This document shows positions 20,565-28,373 of a DNA stretch of 42,296 nt, piece after piece. The DNA is taken from contig WRPG01000052.1 of assembly GCA_009773355.1 (NCBI GenBank), forward strand, positions 1 through 42,296, given 5' to 3'. Each line of letters starts with the position of its first letter. Position 1 is the first letter of the stretch. The position numbers were made by a program, and so were the translations under genes. Source of the stretch: Limisphaerales bacterium (GTDB lineage: Bacteria; Verrucomicrobiota; Verrucomicrobiia; Limisphaerales; SXTU01). Under the pieces are notes generated by a model. That model saw nothing but the letters and a program-made list of their open reading frames with translations. It had not been told where the DNA came from and ran no database searches.

Positions 20565-23500
20565 ATGTTCGACGAGCTGTTTTCGCGTCTTCGCCACGCT
20601 CCCGCCGCGCAGGGCCTGCTGCGGCGTGTGGAGTCGGGCGGTGCATTGACTTGTGGTGGCGTCACCGGCTCGGCGCACGCCTTTCTGGCCGCGTGGCTGC
20701 ACCAGGAGTTTCCGCACCGACCCATCGTGCTCGTGGCGGAGAACCTCAAGGCGCAGGAAGTCCTGCATCAGGACTTGGAGACGTGGCTGGGGAAAGGTGG
20801 GCAGAGTTCAAAGTTCAAGGTTCAAGGTTCAAAGTCGGCGGACGCCCCACCCCAGGCCCCAGGCCCCAGACCCCAGACCCTGTTGTTTTTCCCCGCTTGG
20901 GAAATCCTGCCGCATGAGGACAAGCTCCCGCACGCGGATGTCATCAGTGAGCGGCTGGAAACATTGGTGAGGCTGATGGCGAGCGGGCCGCCGCGCGTCC
21001 GCCACGACAGCGCGCCACCTGTAACTTGCCACCTGCCACTTGTCACAACTTCGATCACCGCCCTGCTTCAGCGCACGTTCCCGCCGGCCATGCTCGCGGC
21101 ACGGACGCGCACGCTGCGGCGCGGCGAGCGCGTGGACCCGCTCGATCTCATCGAGTGGCTGGAGGACAACGGCTACGACTCCGAGGCCCAAGTCTCGGCG
21201 AAGGGCGACATCGCCCTGCGCGGCGGCATCGTGGACGTGTTTCCGCTCACCAGTCCGTGGCCGGTGCGGCTGGAGTTCTTCGGCGACGAACTGGAGTCGT
21301 TGCGGACGTTCGACCCGGTCACGCAGGTGTCGCGCGAGGGTGGGGAGTTGGAAGAAATAGTTCTGCCACCGGCGGGTGAGCTTGGCGTGCTGAAGCAACT
21401 GCATTCCGTAGTCGCAGGCTTCAGCCTGCGCGCCAATGCGGAGGCGACGGAGTCGAAGCGCAACCTGAAGGTTGCGACTACGGAACCGCTGGCGACGCTG
21501 CTCGATTACCTGCCGGACGACAGCATCGTCATCCTCTGCGAGCCGGAGACCATTGAGCGGCACGCGGAGGAATATGGCGAACTGGTCCCGACCAACGACC
21601 CGTTCTTCGCAAGCTGGGAGGAACTGCGCGGGGAACTGCTGCGGCGCAAACTGACGGTGCTGGCGCTGATGGAGGACGAGCACGGGAGCGCAGGAGTCTA
21701 TCCTGCGCGTTCAGAGGAAACTTCATCGCGCAGGTTGGACACCTGCGCTCCGACTGGCCCGGCGGTGCCCGACCCGTCACCTGTCACTCGTCACCTGTCA
21801 CCCCTTCTCTCCTCGCTGGAACCCTTCCGTCCCATCTCCGACCACATGCCGGAGCAGGAAATTGCCCTGGCGCAGCGCCAGGCTTTCTTCCACCAGCTTG
21901 CCAGTTGGCTGCGACAGGGCTTCGCCGTCCATGTCGTCTGCAACAACGACGGTGAGGCCCAGCGCTTTCAGGAGGTGTGGGCTGAGATGGCGAAGTCTCC
22001 GGAGCGCGGGTTGATGAACCCGCAAGGCCGGAGCGCGGACGCCCACGTCCGCGATGCCGCGCTCCAAGGCATCGTCCTCGGCACCCTGAGCCGCGGGTTC
22101 CTCTGCGAGGCGGCGAAGTTCGTGGTCGTGACGGATGCCGAGGTCTTCGGGCGCTACAAAGTGCAGCGGCCCCGGCGGATGAAGTCCGCCCATGCGATTG
22201 CCGCGCGCTCGGCGCTGGACATTGATTTCGCGGAACTGGAGGAGGGTGACTATGTGGTGCATCTCCAGCACGGCATCGGGCGTTTCAAGGGCTTGAAGGT
22301 GCTGCCCACGAACAAGCCCGGCCGCGAGCGGCATCACTTGGACCCGGAGGCGTTGCGACCTGAGGGCAATGCACCCACCCCCGGTAGCAGCCGACGTGAG
22401 GAGGCTCCATCTAAACCCACCCAAAATAGTCAGAGCCTCCTTACGTCGGCTGCTACCCGTGTCGAGGAGGGCATCGAATGCCTCGTCCTCGAATACGCGC
22501 CGTCCGACACCGACCGCGAGCCGCCCAAGCTCTACGTCCCCGTGACCGAGGCGCACCTCATCAGCAAATACGTCGGCGCGGGCAAGATGCGTCCGCCGCT
22601 GAACACGCTCGGCGGGAAGCGGTGGGAGAAGACGAAGCAGCAGGCCGAGCGCGCGGTGCGCGATGTCGCGGCGGACTTACTCGCCATCCAGGCGAAGCGC
22701 GCCACGCAGCCGGGTCATGCGTTTGGACCAGACACTCCTTGGCAGCGCGAGTTTGAAAGCTCCTTTCTCTACGAGGAAACGGCGGACCAGCTCCGCGCCA
22801 TCGGCGAAGCGAAGCACGACTTGGAAATCGCCAAGCCGATGGACCGGCTCATCTGCGGCGACGTGGGCTTCGGCAAGACGGAGATTGCCATCCGCGCCGC
22901 GTTCAAGGCCGTGATGGGCGGCAAGCAGGTCGCCATCCTCGTGCCCACGACCGTGCTGGCGCAGCAGCATTACAACACCTTCCGCGAACGCATGGCGGAC
23001 TACCCGGTGCGGGTCGAGCTGCTGTCGCGCTTCCGCACGCGCAAGGAGCAGTTGCACGTCGTGGAGCAGCTCGCGGCGGGCGCGGTGGACATCGTGATTG
23101 GCACGCACCGGCTGGTGCAAAGCGATGTGACGTTTAAGGATCTCGGCCTCGTGGTCATTGACGAGGAGCAACGCTTCGGCGTGATGCACAAGGAGAAGTT
23201 CAAACTCCTGCGCACGCATGTGGATGTGCTGACGCTCTCCGCGACGCCCATCCCGCGCACGTTGTATCTCGCGCTCACCGGCGCGCGCGACATGAGCACG
23301 ATCCAGACGCCGCCGCAGGACCGGCTGCCCGTCGAGACCATCGTCGAGCACTACGACGAGCGCGTCATCCGCGACGCCATCTTGCGCGAGCTGGGGCGCG
23401 GCGGGCAGGTGTTCTTCCTGCACAACCGCGTGACGACCATCGAGGCGATGCGGTCGAAGTTGCAGCTCCTCGTGCCGCACGCGCGCGTCGTGGTGGGCCA

Positions 23501-24536
23501 CGGGCAGATGAGCGGTGATGAGCTGGAGGACGTGATGACGAAGTTCGTGAACGGCGAGGCGGACGTGCTGCTGTCCACGACCATCATCGAGAGCGGCCTC
23601 GATATTCCGAACGCGAACACGCTCATCATTGACCGCGCGGACCGCTTTGGGTTGAGCCAGCTTTATCAACTGCGCGGTCGTGTGGGCCGCTACAAGCACC
23701 AGGCGTTCGCTTACCTGCTCCTGCCACGTCACGCGCGCTTGCTTACGGACGTGCGCAAGCGCATGAGCGCCATCAAGCAATACGCGCAGCTCGGCAGCGG
23801 CTTCAAAATCGCGATGCGCGACCTCGAAATCCGCGGCGCGGGCAACTTACTCGGCGCGCAGCAGAGCGGCCACATCACGGCAGTGGGCTTCGAGCTTTAC
23901 TGCAACTTGCTCAAGCAGAGCGTGGCTGCGCTGAAGGGCGAGAAGGTGAAGCAGCGGACGAACGCGGCGCTGCGGCTGGATTTCCTGGCGATGAATCCGG
24001 TGGCGGAGGAGCCGGACGTGTTGTGTGCTCCGTATTCCGTGCCCGAGGCCGAAGGACATCGAACGCCTTCACGCAACACGCAACACGCAACACGCAGCAC
24101 GCCCTCCATCTCCGTCCCGCGTGATGGCGGCGTGTGGATTCAGGAGAGTCGTCGCGAGCGGGAGGAGGAAGTTGTCGAGGTGAAAAAGGGCGGCGCGTTT
24201 CTGCCACCCACCTACATCGCCGAACCTCAGCATCGCATCGAGGCGTATCGCAAGCTCGCCCAAGCCGAGACGAAGGCGGATGTGGACGCGCTGGCCCGTG
24301 AGTTGAAGGACCGTTACGGCAAGCCACCCAAGCCGGTCGAGCTGCTGCTGGTGGCCACTGAACTGAAGCTGCTGGCCGGCGAGCGCGGCCTCGACGCGAT
24401 TGAGACCAAGGCCGGCAAGCTTATGCTCCACCGGCGTGGCGATTACATCCAGCTCGGCGGCAAGTTCCCGCGCCTGACCAAGACCGAGCCGCTCGCCGTG
24501 CTGAAGGAGATCAAGAAGCTGCTGCTGTCGTTGTAG
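20565..24536 (+). CDS. mfd: Transcription-repair coupling factor Mfd, enlarged by in-frame repeats
   Basis: DNA translocase that removes RNA polymerase stalled at lesions and recruits UvrA. The 1323-residue protein is about 175 longer than E. coli Mfd (1148). A UvrB-like N-terminal part is followed by the RNA-polymerase-interaction domain ([20 protein letters not shown], from about residue 552), Walker [10 protein letters not shown] (about 765), the DEEQ box ([11 protein letters not shown]), helicase motifs ([30 protein letters not shown]) and the C-terminal TRCF domain. Nine repeat elements lie in frame (five 7-bp arrays, four palindromes), together about 440 bases or 147 codons, which nearly accounts for the excess. 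All lie outside the conserved helicase motifs. The start at 20565 (MFDELFSRL) is preferred over 20505. Downstream hairpin at 24549-24608. Confidence 0.95.
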   Translation: MFDELFSRLRHAPAAQGLLRRVESGGALTCGGVTGSAHAFLAAWLHQEFPHRPIVLVAENLKAQEVLHQDLETWLGKGGQSSKFKVQGSKSADAPPQAPGPRPQTLLFFPAWEILPHEDKLPHADVISERLETLVRLMASGPPRVRHDSAPPVTCHLPLVTTSITALLQRTFPPAMLAARTRTLRRGERVDPLDLIEWLEDNGYDSEAQVSAKGDIALRGGIVDVFPLTSPWPVRLEFFGDELESLRTFDPVTQVSREGGELEEIVLPPAGELGVLKQLHSVVAGFSLRANAEATESKRNLKVATTEPLATLLDYLPDDSIVILCEPETIERHAEEYGELVPTNDPFFASWEELRGELLRRKLTVLALMEDEHGSAGVYPARSEETSSRRLDTCAPTGPAVPDPSPVTRHLSPLLSSLEPFRPISDHMPEQEIALAQRQAFFHQLASWLRQGFAVHVVCNNDGEAQRFQEVWAEMAKSPERGLMNPQGRSADAHVRDAALQGIVLGTLSRGFLCEAAKFVVVTDAEVFGRYKVQRPRRMKSAHAIAARSALDIDFAELEEGDYVVHLQHGIGRFKGLKVLPTNKPGRERHHLDPEALRPEGNAPTPGSSRREEAPSKPTQNSQSLLTSAATRVEEGIECLVLEYAPSDTDREPPKLYVPVTEAHLISKYVGAGKMRPPLNTLGGKRWEKTKQQAERAVRDVAADLLAIQAKRATQPGHAFGPDTPWQREFESSFLYEETADQLRAIGEAKHDLEIAKPMDRLICGDVGFGKTEIAIRAAFKAVMGGKQVAILVPTTVLAQQHYNTFRERMADYPVRVELLSRFRTRKEQLHVVEQLAAGAVDIVIGTHRLVQSDVTFKDLGLVVIDEEQRFGVMHKEKFKLLRTHVDVLTLSATPIPRTLYLALTGARDMSTIQTPPQDRLPVETIVEHYDERVIRDAILRELGRGGQVFFLHNRVTTIEAMRSKLQLLVPHARVVVGHGQMSGDELEDVMTKFVNGEADVLLSTTIIESGLDIPNANTLIIDRADRFGLSQLYQLRGRVGRYKHQAFAYLLLPRHARLLTDVRKRMSAIKQYAQLGSGFKIAMRDLEIRGAGNLLGAQQSGHITAVGFELYCNLLKQSVAALKGEKVKQRTNAALRLDFLAMNPVAEEPDVLCAPYSVPEAEGHRTPSRNTQHATRSTPSISVPRDGGVWIQESRREREEEVVEVKKGGAFLPPTYIAEPQHRIEAYRKLAQAETKADVDALARELKDRYGKPPKPVELLLVATELKLLAGERGLDAIETKAGKLMLHRRGDYIQLGGKFPRLTKTEPLAVLKEIKKLLLSL
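20806..20880. repeat. Two adjacent 7-bp tandem arrays in mfd
   Basis: GTTCAAA/G x4 (20806-20833), then CCCAGGC/CCCAGAC x4 (20851-20878). They encode [11 protein letters not shown] and [10 protein letters not shown] near residues 81-106 of Mfd. The two unit types differ in sequence but share the 7-bp period. Confidence 0.88.
21016..21050. repeat. 7-bp array in mfd (CACCTGT type)
   Basis: Units CACCTGT, AACTTGC, CACCTGC, CACTTGT, CACAACT in frame, coding for part of Mfd residues 151-162. Related in sequence to the GTCACCT array at 21776-21803. Confidence 0.75.
21406..21483. repeat. Palindromic element, family 3 (double hairpin) in mfd
   Basis: Outer 11-bp inverted repeat CCGTAGTCGCA / TGCGACTACGG. 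Each inner side is itself a palindrome (GCAGGCTTCAGCCTGC and GCAACCTGAAGGTTGC), so a three-way or cruciform structure is possible. In frame at Mfd residues 281-306. Confidence 0.82.
21685..21751. repeat. Palindromic element, family 4 (double hairpin) in mfd
   Basis: Outer arms GGAGCGCAGG / CCTGCGCTCC enclose two inner hairpins (GCGCAGGAGTCTATCCTGCG and a second centred on GGTTGGACACC). Encodes [20 protein letters not shown] in Mfd (residues about 374-396). Confidence 0.8.
21776..21803. repeat. 7-bp array in mfd (GTCACCT type)
   Basis: Units GTCACCT, GTCACTC, GTCACCT, GTCACCC; four units in frame, encoding SPVTRHLSP at about residue 404-413. Confidence 0.82.
22001..22065. repeat. Palindromic element, family 2 (GGAGCGCGG) in mfd
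   Basis: Starts GGAGCGCGGG and ends CCGCGCTCC, with inner hairpins GGGTTGATGAACCC and CGGACGCCCACGTCCG. The same end sequences bound elements at 26831, 35399 and 40879. Encodes [20 protein letters not shown] in Mfd. Confidence 0.82.
22384..22456. repeat. Palindromic element, family 1, in frame inside mfd
   Basis: 24-base arms with one mismatch, identical in the left arm to the intergenic copy at 1172-1195. Encodes GSSRREEAP...SLLTSAAT, in the same element reading frame as the copA copy. It lies between the RNA-polymerase-interaction domain and the translocase domain of Mfd, a linker region. Confidence 0.9.
24071..24103. repeat. 7-bp array in mfd (ACGCAAC type)
   Basis: Units ACGCAAC x3, ACGCAGC, then ACGCC. 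Encodes [10 protein letters not shown] near residue 1169-1179, just before the C-terminal domain. The same unit occurs at 36561-36591 in front of gspJ. Confidence 0.85.
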
Positions 24537-24548
24537 GGCGAGGAGCAC

Positions 24549-24608
24549 GGACGCCCACGTCCGTAAGGGCCGCCACCGCGAGCGAATGGACTGCGGACGT
24601 GGGCGTCC
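24549..24608. repeat. Hairpin downstream of mfd
   Basis: Arms GGACGCCCACGTCC (24549-24562) and GGACGTGGGCGTCC (24595-24608), 14 bp, beginning 13 bases after the mfd stop; each arm is itself partly palindromic. Related to the inner part of the family 2 element. It may also help terminate mfd transcription; there is no T-run. Confidence 0.7.
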
Positions 24609-24688
24609 GCGCTTCCCGGCTGCGGATTTAGTGTTGGACTTTGAGGTGTCACGCGGAATCATCTGCGCGTCAGCAGCCACGGTTTATC

Positions 24689-26776
24689 ATGCGCACACCG
24701 CGAGTCTTAATCGTCGAGGACAGCCCCGAGATGGCCGACCTGCTGGCGATTTCCCTCCAGACCGACAACATCGAGTCGGACACGGCCGGCGAGGGCAAGC
24801 GCGCGCTGGAGCTGGCGCAGGCCAAGGTGCCCGACCTCGTGCTGCTCGACCTCGGCCTGCCGGACATGGACGGCCTCGACGTGCTCGCCGCGCTCAAGGC
24901 GAACCCCGCGCTCAAGCACATCCCCGTCATCGTCATCACCGGCCGCGAGCGCACGGAGGACAAGCTCCGCGCGTTCAACCTCGGCGCGGTGGACTACGTC
25001 AACAAGCCGTTCAACTTCCTCGAAGTCCAGGCCCGCATCATCGCCACGCTCAAGCGCAAGTCCGCCGCCGACGATGCCGAGCAGGCCGTCGCGCAGGAAC
25101 GCCAGCGCACGCACGAGGAGATGCTGCGCATCAGCCGCGCGGTGGACGCGGCGGGCGACGCGATTGCCATTTTGAATCCCGAGGGCCACGTCACCTACGT
25201 CAACGAGGCCTACGCGGATTTCTTCGGGCTGGGCGCGCCCGACCTCGGCGTGTCCGAGCGGCACCGGCGGCTCTTCCAGCGGCCCGAGCTGTGGGACGAA
25301 ATCTGGCGCACCTGCGAGGAGGGCGGCGCGTGGAGAGGCGAGCTGGAGATGCGCGCGTCCGGCGAGCGGCTCGCCCCGACGCTCTGCCGGGCCGACGCCA
25401 TCCGCGACGAGCGCCGGGCCTTCCTCGGCGTCGTCCTCATCTTCACCGACATCACGCAGCGCAAGCGGCTGGAGGAGGATTTGCTTTACCTCGCCAACCA
25501 CGACCCGCTCACCGGCCTGCACAACCGCCGGTTCTTCCTCGAAGTGCTGCAAAGCGCCGTGGACAAGGCCCAGCGCGGCGCGCACAGCTTCCTGCTCTAC
25601 CTCGACCTCGACAACTTCAAGGTCGTCAACAACTCGATTGACCACCAGGCGGGCGACCGGCTGCTCGTGGACATCGCGCGCACGCTGCGCGACCAGCTCC
25701 GGCCCGGTGACGAGCTGGCGCGGCTCGGCGGCGACGAGTTCACCATGCTGCTCAACGGCGCGGACGAGGCGGCGGCCACGCAGTTCGCGCGGCTGTTGGT
25801 GCAGCTCTTCGACGGCTATCGCTTCAAGGAGGGCGGCAAGGCGTTCTGCTGCACCGCGAGCATCGGCCTGTCGCGCATTGACGGCGAAGTCACCGCCGAG
25901 GATGCGCTCTCGCACGCGGACTCCGCCTGCTACTACGTGAAGACCCACGGGCGCAACGGCCACGAGGTCTTCCGCCCGGACAACCAGGCCATCGCGCAGC
26001 TCAGCACCGAGGCCGGCTGGAGCATCCGCATCAAGGACGCCCTGCGTGACCGGCGCATGGAAATGTGGCTCCAGCCCATCCTGCCGCTGCGCGCGGATGG
26101 CCGCGCGTATTTCGAGGCGCTCGTGCGCCTGCGCGATCCCGACGGCAAGATCATCATGCCGGGGCAGTTCCTTTCCGCCGCCGAGAACTTCGGCAACATG
26201 CAGCAGATTGACCAGTTCGCGCTCTACGAGTCCATGAACCTGCTGGCGGCGCACCCGCAGCTCTCGCTCTCCATCAACCTCTCCGCGCGCACGCTCAACA
26301 ACGCCAACCTGCCCGTCATCGTCGAGCGCCTGCTCTCCGCCTCGAACATCGCGCCCGACCGCGTGCTCTTCGAGATCACCGAGACGGCGATGATCCAGAA
26401 CCTCGCGCACGCGCGCCAGCTCGTCACCGCCATCAAGCAGCTCGGCTGCCGCTTCGCGCTCGACGACTTCGGCGCGGGCGCGTCCTCGATGCTCTACCTG
26501 CGCGACCTGCCGGTGGACGTGCTGAAAATTGACGGCAGCTTCATCCGCTCCGTGGACGTGGACCCGATCAACCGCGCGCTGGTGAAGTCCATCAACGAGA
26601 TCGCCCACATCCTCGGCAAGCAGACCGTCGCCGAATACGTCGTCAACGCCGGCGTGCTGCAGGTGCTCAAGACCATCGGCGTGGACTACGTGCAGGGCTG
26701 GCACGTCTGCGAACCCGCGCCGCCGGAGCACTTCTTCAAGCTCGGCCTGGAGAACGTCACGCTGCCCAAGGCGTGA
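24689..26776 (+). CDS. REC-PAS-GGDEF-EAL cyclic-di-GMP signalling protein
   Basis: A 695-residue cytoplasmic response regulator acting on cyclic di-GMP. A receiver domain (residues 1-120) has D54 as phospho-acceptor (LLDLGLPDMDG) and K106 (VNKPFN). A short coiled linker leads to a PAS domain (about 150-270). The diguanylate cyclase domain has an intact GGDEF (347-351) and an inhibitory-site RPGD exactly five residues upstream. The phosphodiesterase domain has EAL (476-478), SINLSARTL, FEITETA, DDFGAG and LKIDGSF; however the usual AEGVE is AEYVV, losing its second Glu, and the Gln motif is QGWHVCEP. Synthesis is therefore likely possible, hydrolysis uncertain. No kinase is adjacent. The start at 24689 is the first in-frame ATG before the receiver fold. 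Confidence 0.93.
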   Translation: MRTPRVLIVEDSPEMADLLAISLQTDNIESDTAGEGKRALELAQAKVPDLVLLDLGLPDMDGLDVLAALKANPALKHIPVIVITGRERTEDKLRAFNLGAVDYVNKPFNFLEVQARIIATLKRKSAADDAEQAVAQERQRTHEEMLRISRAVDAAGDAIAILNPEGHVTYVNEAYADFFGLGAPDLGVSERHRRLFQRPELWDEIWRTCEEGGAWRGELEMRASGERLAPTLCRADAIRDERRAFLGVVLIFTDITQRKRLEEDLLYLANHDPLTGLHNRRFFLEVLQSAVDKAQRGAHSFLLYLDLDNFKVVNNSIDHQAGDRLLVDIARTLRDQLRPGDELARLGGDEFTMLLNGADEAAATQFARLLVQLFDGYRFKEGGKAFCCTASIGLSRIDGEVTAEDALSHADSACYYVKTHGRNGHEVFRPDNQAIAQLSTEAGWSIRIKDALRDRRMEMWLQPILPLRADGRAYFEALVRLRDPDGKIIMPGQFLSAAENFGNMQQIDQFALYESMNLLAAHPQLSLSINLSARTLNNANLPVIVERLLSASNIAPDRVLFEITETAMIQNLAHARQLVTAIKQLGCRFALDDFGAGASSMLYLRDLPVDVLKIDGSFIRSVDVDPINRALVKSINEIAHILGKQTVAEYVVNAGVLQVLKTIGVDYVQGWHVCEPAPPEHFFKLGLENVTLPKA

Positions 26777-26830
26777 GGCCGGGGGCGTTGGGGGCGCATC
26801 TGGACGCGGCCCCCGGATTCGCAAGGGCGT

Positions 26831-26933
26831 GGAGCGCGGGCGTCCCCGCCCGCTTTGCGCGTCCGGCCGCGACTGCGGGGCGAACCGTTGGGCTGGTGCG
26901 TGGGCGCAAAGCGGCCCGGCGGGCCGCGCTCCG
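26831..26933. repeat. Palindromic element, family 2 (intergenic copy)
   Basis: Begins GGAGCGCGGGCGTCCCCGCC and ends GGGCCGCGCTCC. Internal complementary stretches include CGCTTTGCGC against GCGCAAAGCG. It occupies most of the 300-base gap between the cyclic-di-GMP protein and the gene at 27077; the rest of that gap holds a TTGACA (26978-26983) without a convincing -10 box. Confidence 0.82.
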
Positions 26934-27076
26934 GGGCAGCAGATGCACCTGTGGCGTTGGGTTCCGCGAGGAAACCCTTGACAGCCGCCGGACGCAGGAG
27001 CAAAACGACCACGCTCCCCGGCCCAAGCTGGTAAATCTGAACCGGGGACAACCAATGAAAGGATAGCTGAAGAAAC

Positions 27077-27556
27077 ATGAGCCAAAACCTCATCGCCCAA
27101 ACCATGACCGATGTGCAGCGCGACGCGCTGCTCGCCGACCTCGCCGCATTCGACGCCAAGTGGGGCCCCTACAAGGTCAACCTCGGCCCTGACCAAATCG
27201 CCAACATCGCCAAGCTCAGTCCCAGCGACATCGGCCTGCTGGAGATTGCGCTGACCTTCACCCAGCAGAACGCCGGCTCCATCAGCGCGGACCAGGGGGC
27301 CGCCGCCCTGGCCCAGGACGTGCCGCTGGCCCGGCAGGCCATCATCGTGGACGCCGCCGCGCAGCAGAAGGCCGCCATGACCCGCAACACCCTCATCGCC
27401 ATCATGAGCGACGCCTTCGTGGTGGCCAACGGCATCTACCGCGTGGAGAAGGCCAAGGGCAAGAACCCGCAGAACGAGACCTTCCTCGAAGCCTACGGCG
27501 CGCACTTCGCCCGTGGCCCGCAGGAACCGCCCCCGGCCAATCCGCCGAATCCGTGA
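27077..27556 (+). CDS. Hypothetical protein
   Basis: A 159-residue, Ala-rich, probably helical protein without signal peptide, membrane segment or a motif I recognise. It contains VQRDALLADLAAFDAKWGPY near the N-terminus, a middle helix-rich part (DIGLLEIALTFTQQNAGSIS) and a proline-rich tail (PQEPPPANPPNP). Codon use is GC-rich like the rest of the window. A perfect stem-loop (27568-27621) follows the stop, suggesting a single-gene transcript. The start at 27077 has purine-rich AAGGA and GAAGAA upstream. Function cannot be stated. Confidence 0.7.
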   Translation: MSQNLIAQTMTDVQRDALLADLAAFDAKWGPYKVNLGPDQIANIAKLSPSDIGLLEIALTFTQQNAGSISADQGAAALAQDVPLARQAIIVDAAAQQKAAMTRNTLIAIMSDAFVVANGIYRVEKAKGKNPQNETFLEAYGAHFARGPQEPPPANPPNP

Positions 27557-27567
27557 CGCTGACACCG

Positions 27568-27621
27568 CCACCGGGTTCTGCCTTTGCTGGAGTTCTTCCG
27601 GGATTCGGCAGAACCCGGTGG
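27568..27621 (+). terminator. Stem-loop after the hypothetical gene
   Basis: Perfect 15-bp stem CCACCGGGTTCTGCC / GGCAGAACCCGGTGG with a 24-base loop, 12 bases past the stop at 27556, followed by CAATTCTTCT. The T-tract is imperfect, so it may be a terminator or another palindrome. Confidence 0.5.
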
Positions 27622-27662
27622 GGCAATTCTTCTAATCATTCTTAGTCAAACCGAGATCACTC

Positions 27663-28373
27663 ATGAGGAAGCGCGACCTAGATTCAGTGTTGGGAGACTT
27701 CAAGTCAGATCTGAAATCTCTGAAAACATTTTATAAAAAAGCACATACGGGCTTAGAGGCGCAGGATGAAGGCAAGAGCCAGCATGGGACATTATGCGAA
27801 TTGGTTTTCCACAGCGCTTATGTTGCTTTCGAGACTTACGTTTCATCTCTGTTCGTTGCTTACATAAACAAGGATGCGTCGGCTTTCTCCGCAGCTCAAG
27901 AGAAGCGCATCCTCAGTCTCGTCGAACAGGAGGTCGGAGTTTGGCACAAGGATCGGACGAAATTCTCTCCCGAGCCTCATATTCCGATGGAGCGAGTGGA
28001 AGAGCTGATTGATCCCAATGGATACAATCTCACTTTCAAATCTGCATCCGAGATGAAGAAGCGCGCAAAGAAGTGGCTCGCACCGAACCACGCATCGGGA
28101 TTCGATGCACTTACAGAAAGTGACCTTGCCTTTCTCGATGCGGCACGCAGTGTCCGAAATTGTTTGGCGCATCAAAGCAAATCATCATTCGAGCGAATGA
28201 ACGAATGCTTGGGTTCAAAAGAACTCACCGGTCAATATGCGGTTTTCCGCCGTGGTCAATATCTTAAGTCAGATATTGGCGCGTATCTGAAAAGCGATGT
28301 AGATGGAAAAAGCCGCTTGCTGGCTTATTTGGAAACAATCGAGTCGGTGTCGAAAGGGCTTAAAGGTGTTTAA
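27663..28373 (+). CDS. HEPN-motif protein, probably acquired
   Basis: A 236-residue protein that stands out for low GC and A/T-ending codons against the very GC-rich surroundings. Near residues 165-170 it has RNCLAH, the RX4H signature with a preceding Arg/Asn typical of HEPN nucleases (R165, N166, H170); an earlier helical region (ELVFHSAYVAFETYVSSLFV) fits the four-helix HEPN fold. HEPN proteins act as RNases in toxin-antitoxin, abortive infection and related defence systems, which is the likely but unproven role here. No antitoxin-sized partner is directly beside it on either side: upstream is a GC-rich hypothetical, downstream 1 kb of repeats. It could be a lone defence gene or a non-catalytic HEPN protein. 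Confidence 0.7.
   Translation: MRKRDLDSVLGDFKSDLKSLKTFYKKAHTGLEAQDEGKSQHGTLCELVFHSAYVAFETYVSSLFVAYINKDASAFSAAQEKRILSLVEQEVGVWHKDRTKFSPEPHIPMERVEELIDPNGYNLTFKSASEMKKRAKKWLAPNHASGFDALTESDLAFLDAARSVRNCLAHQSKSSFERMNECLGSKELTGQYAVFRRGQYLKSDIGAYLKSDVDGKSRLLAYLETIESVSKGLKGV

Noticed and set aside
20806-24103. Tandem repeats in mfd considered as CRISPR
   Set aside because: Units are 7 bases, directly adjacent and without spacers; no cas genes are present.
26978-27006. TTGACA as a sigma-70 promoter for the gene at 27077
   Set aside because: At 17 bases the -10 position is CAAAAC, far from consensus; not enough to call a promoter.
24707-27571. Minus-strand frame of about 950 codons opposite the cyclic-di-GMP gene
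   Set aside because: Shadow frame; spans an intergenic palindrome and two plus-strand genes, and encodes no recognisable domain.
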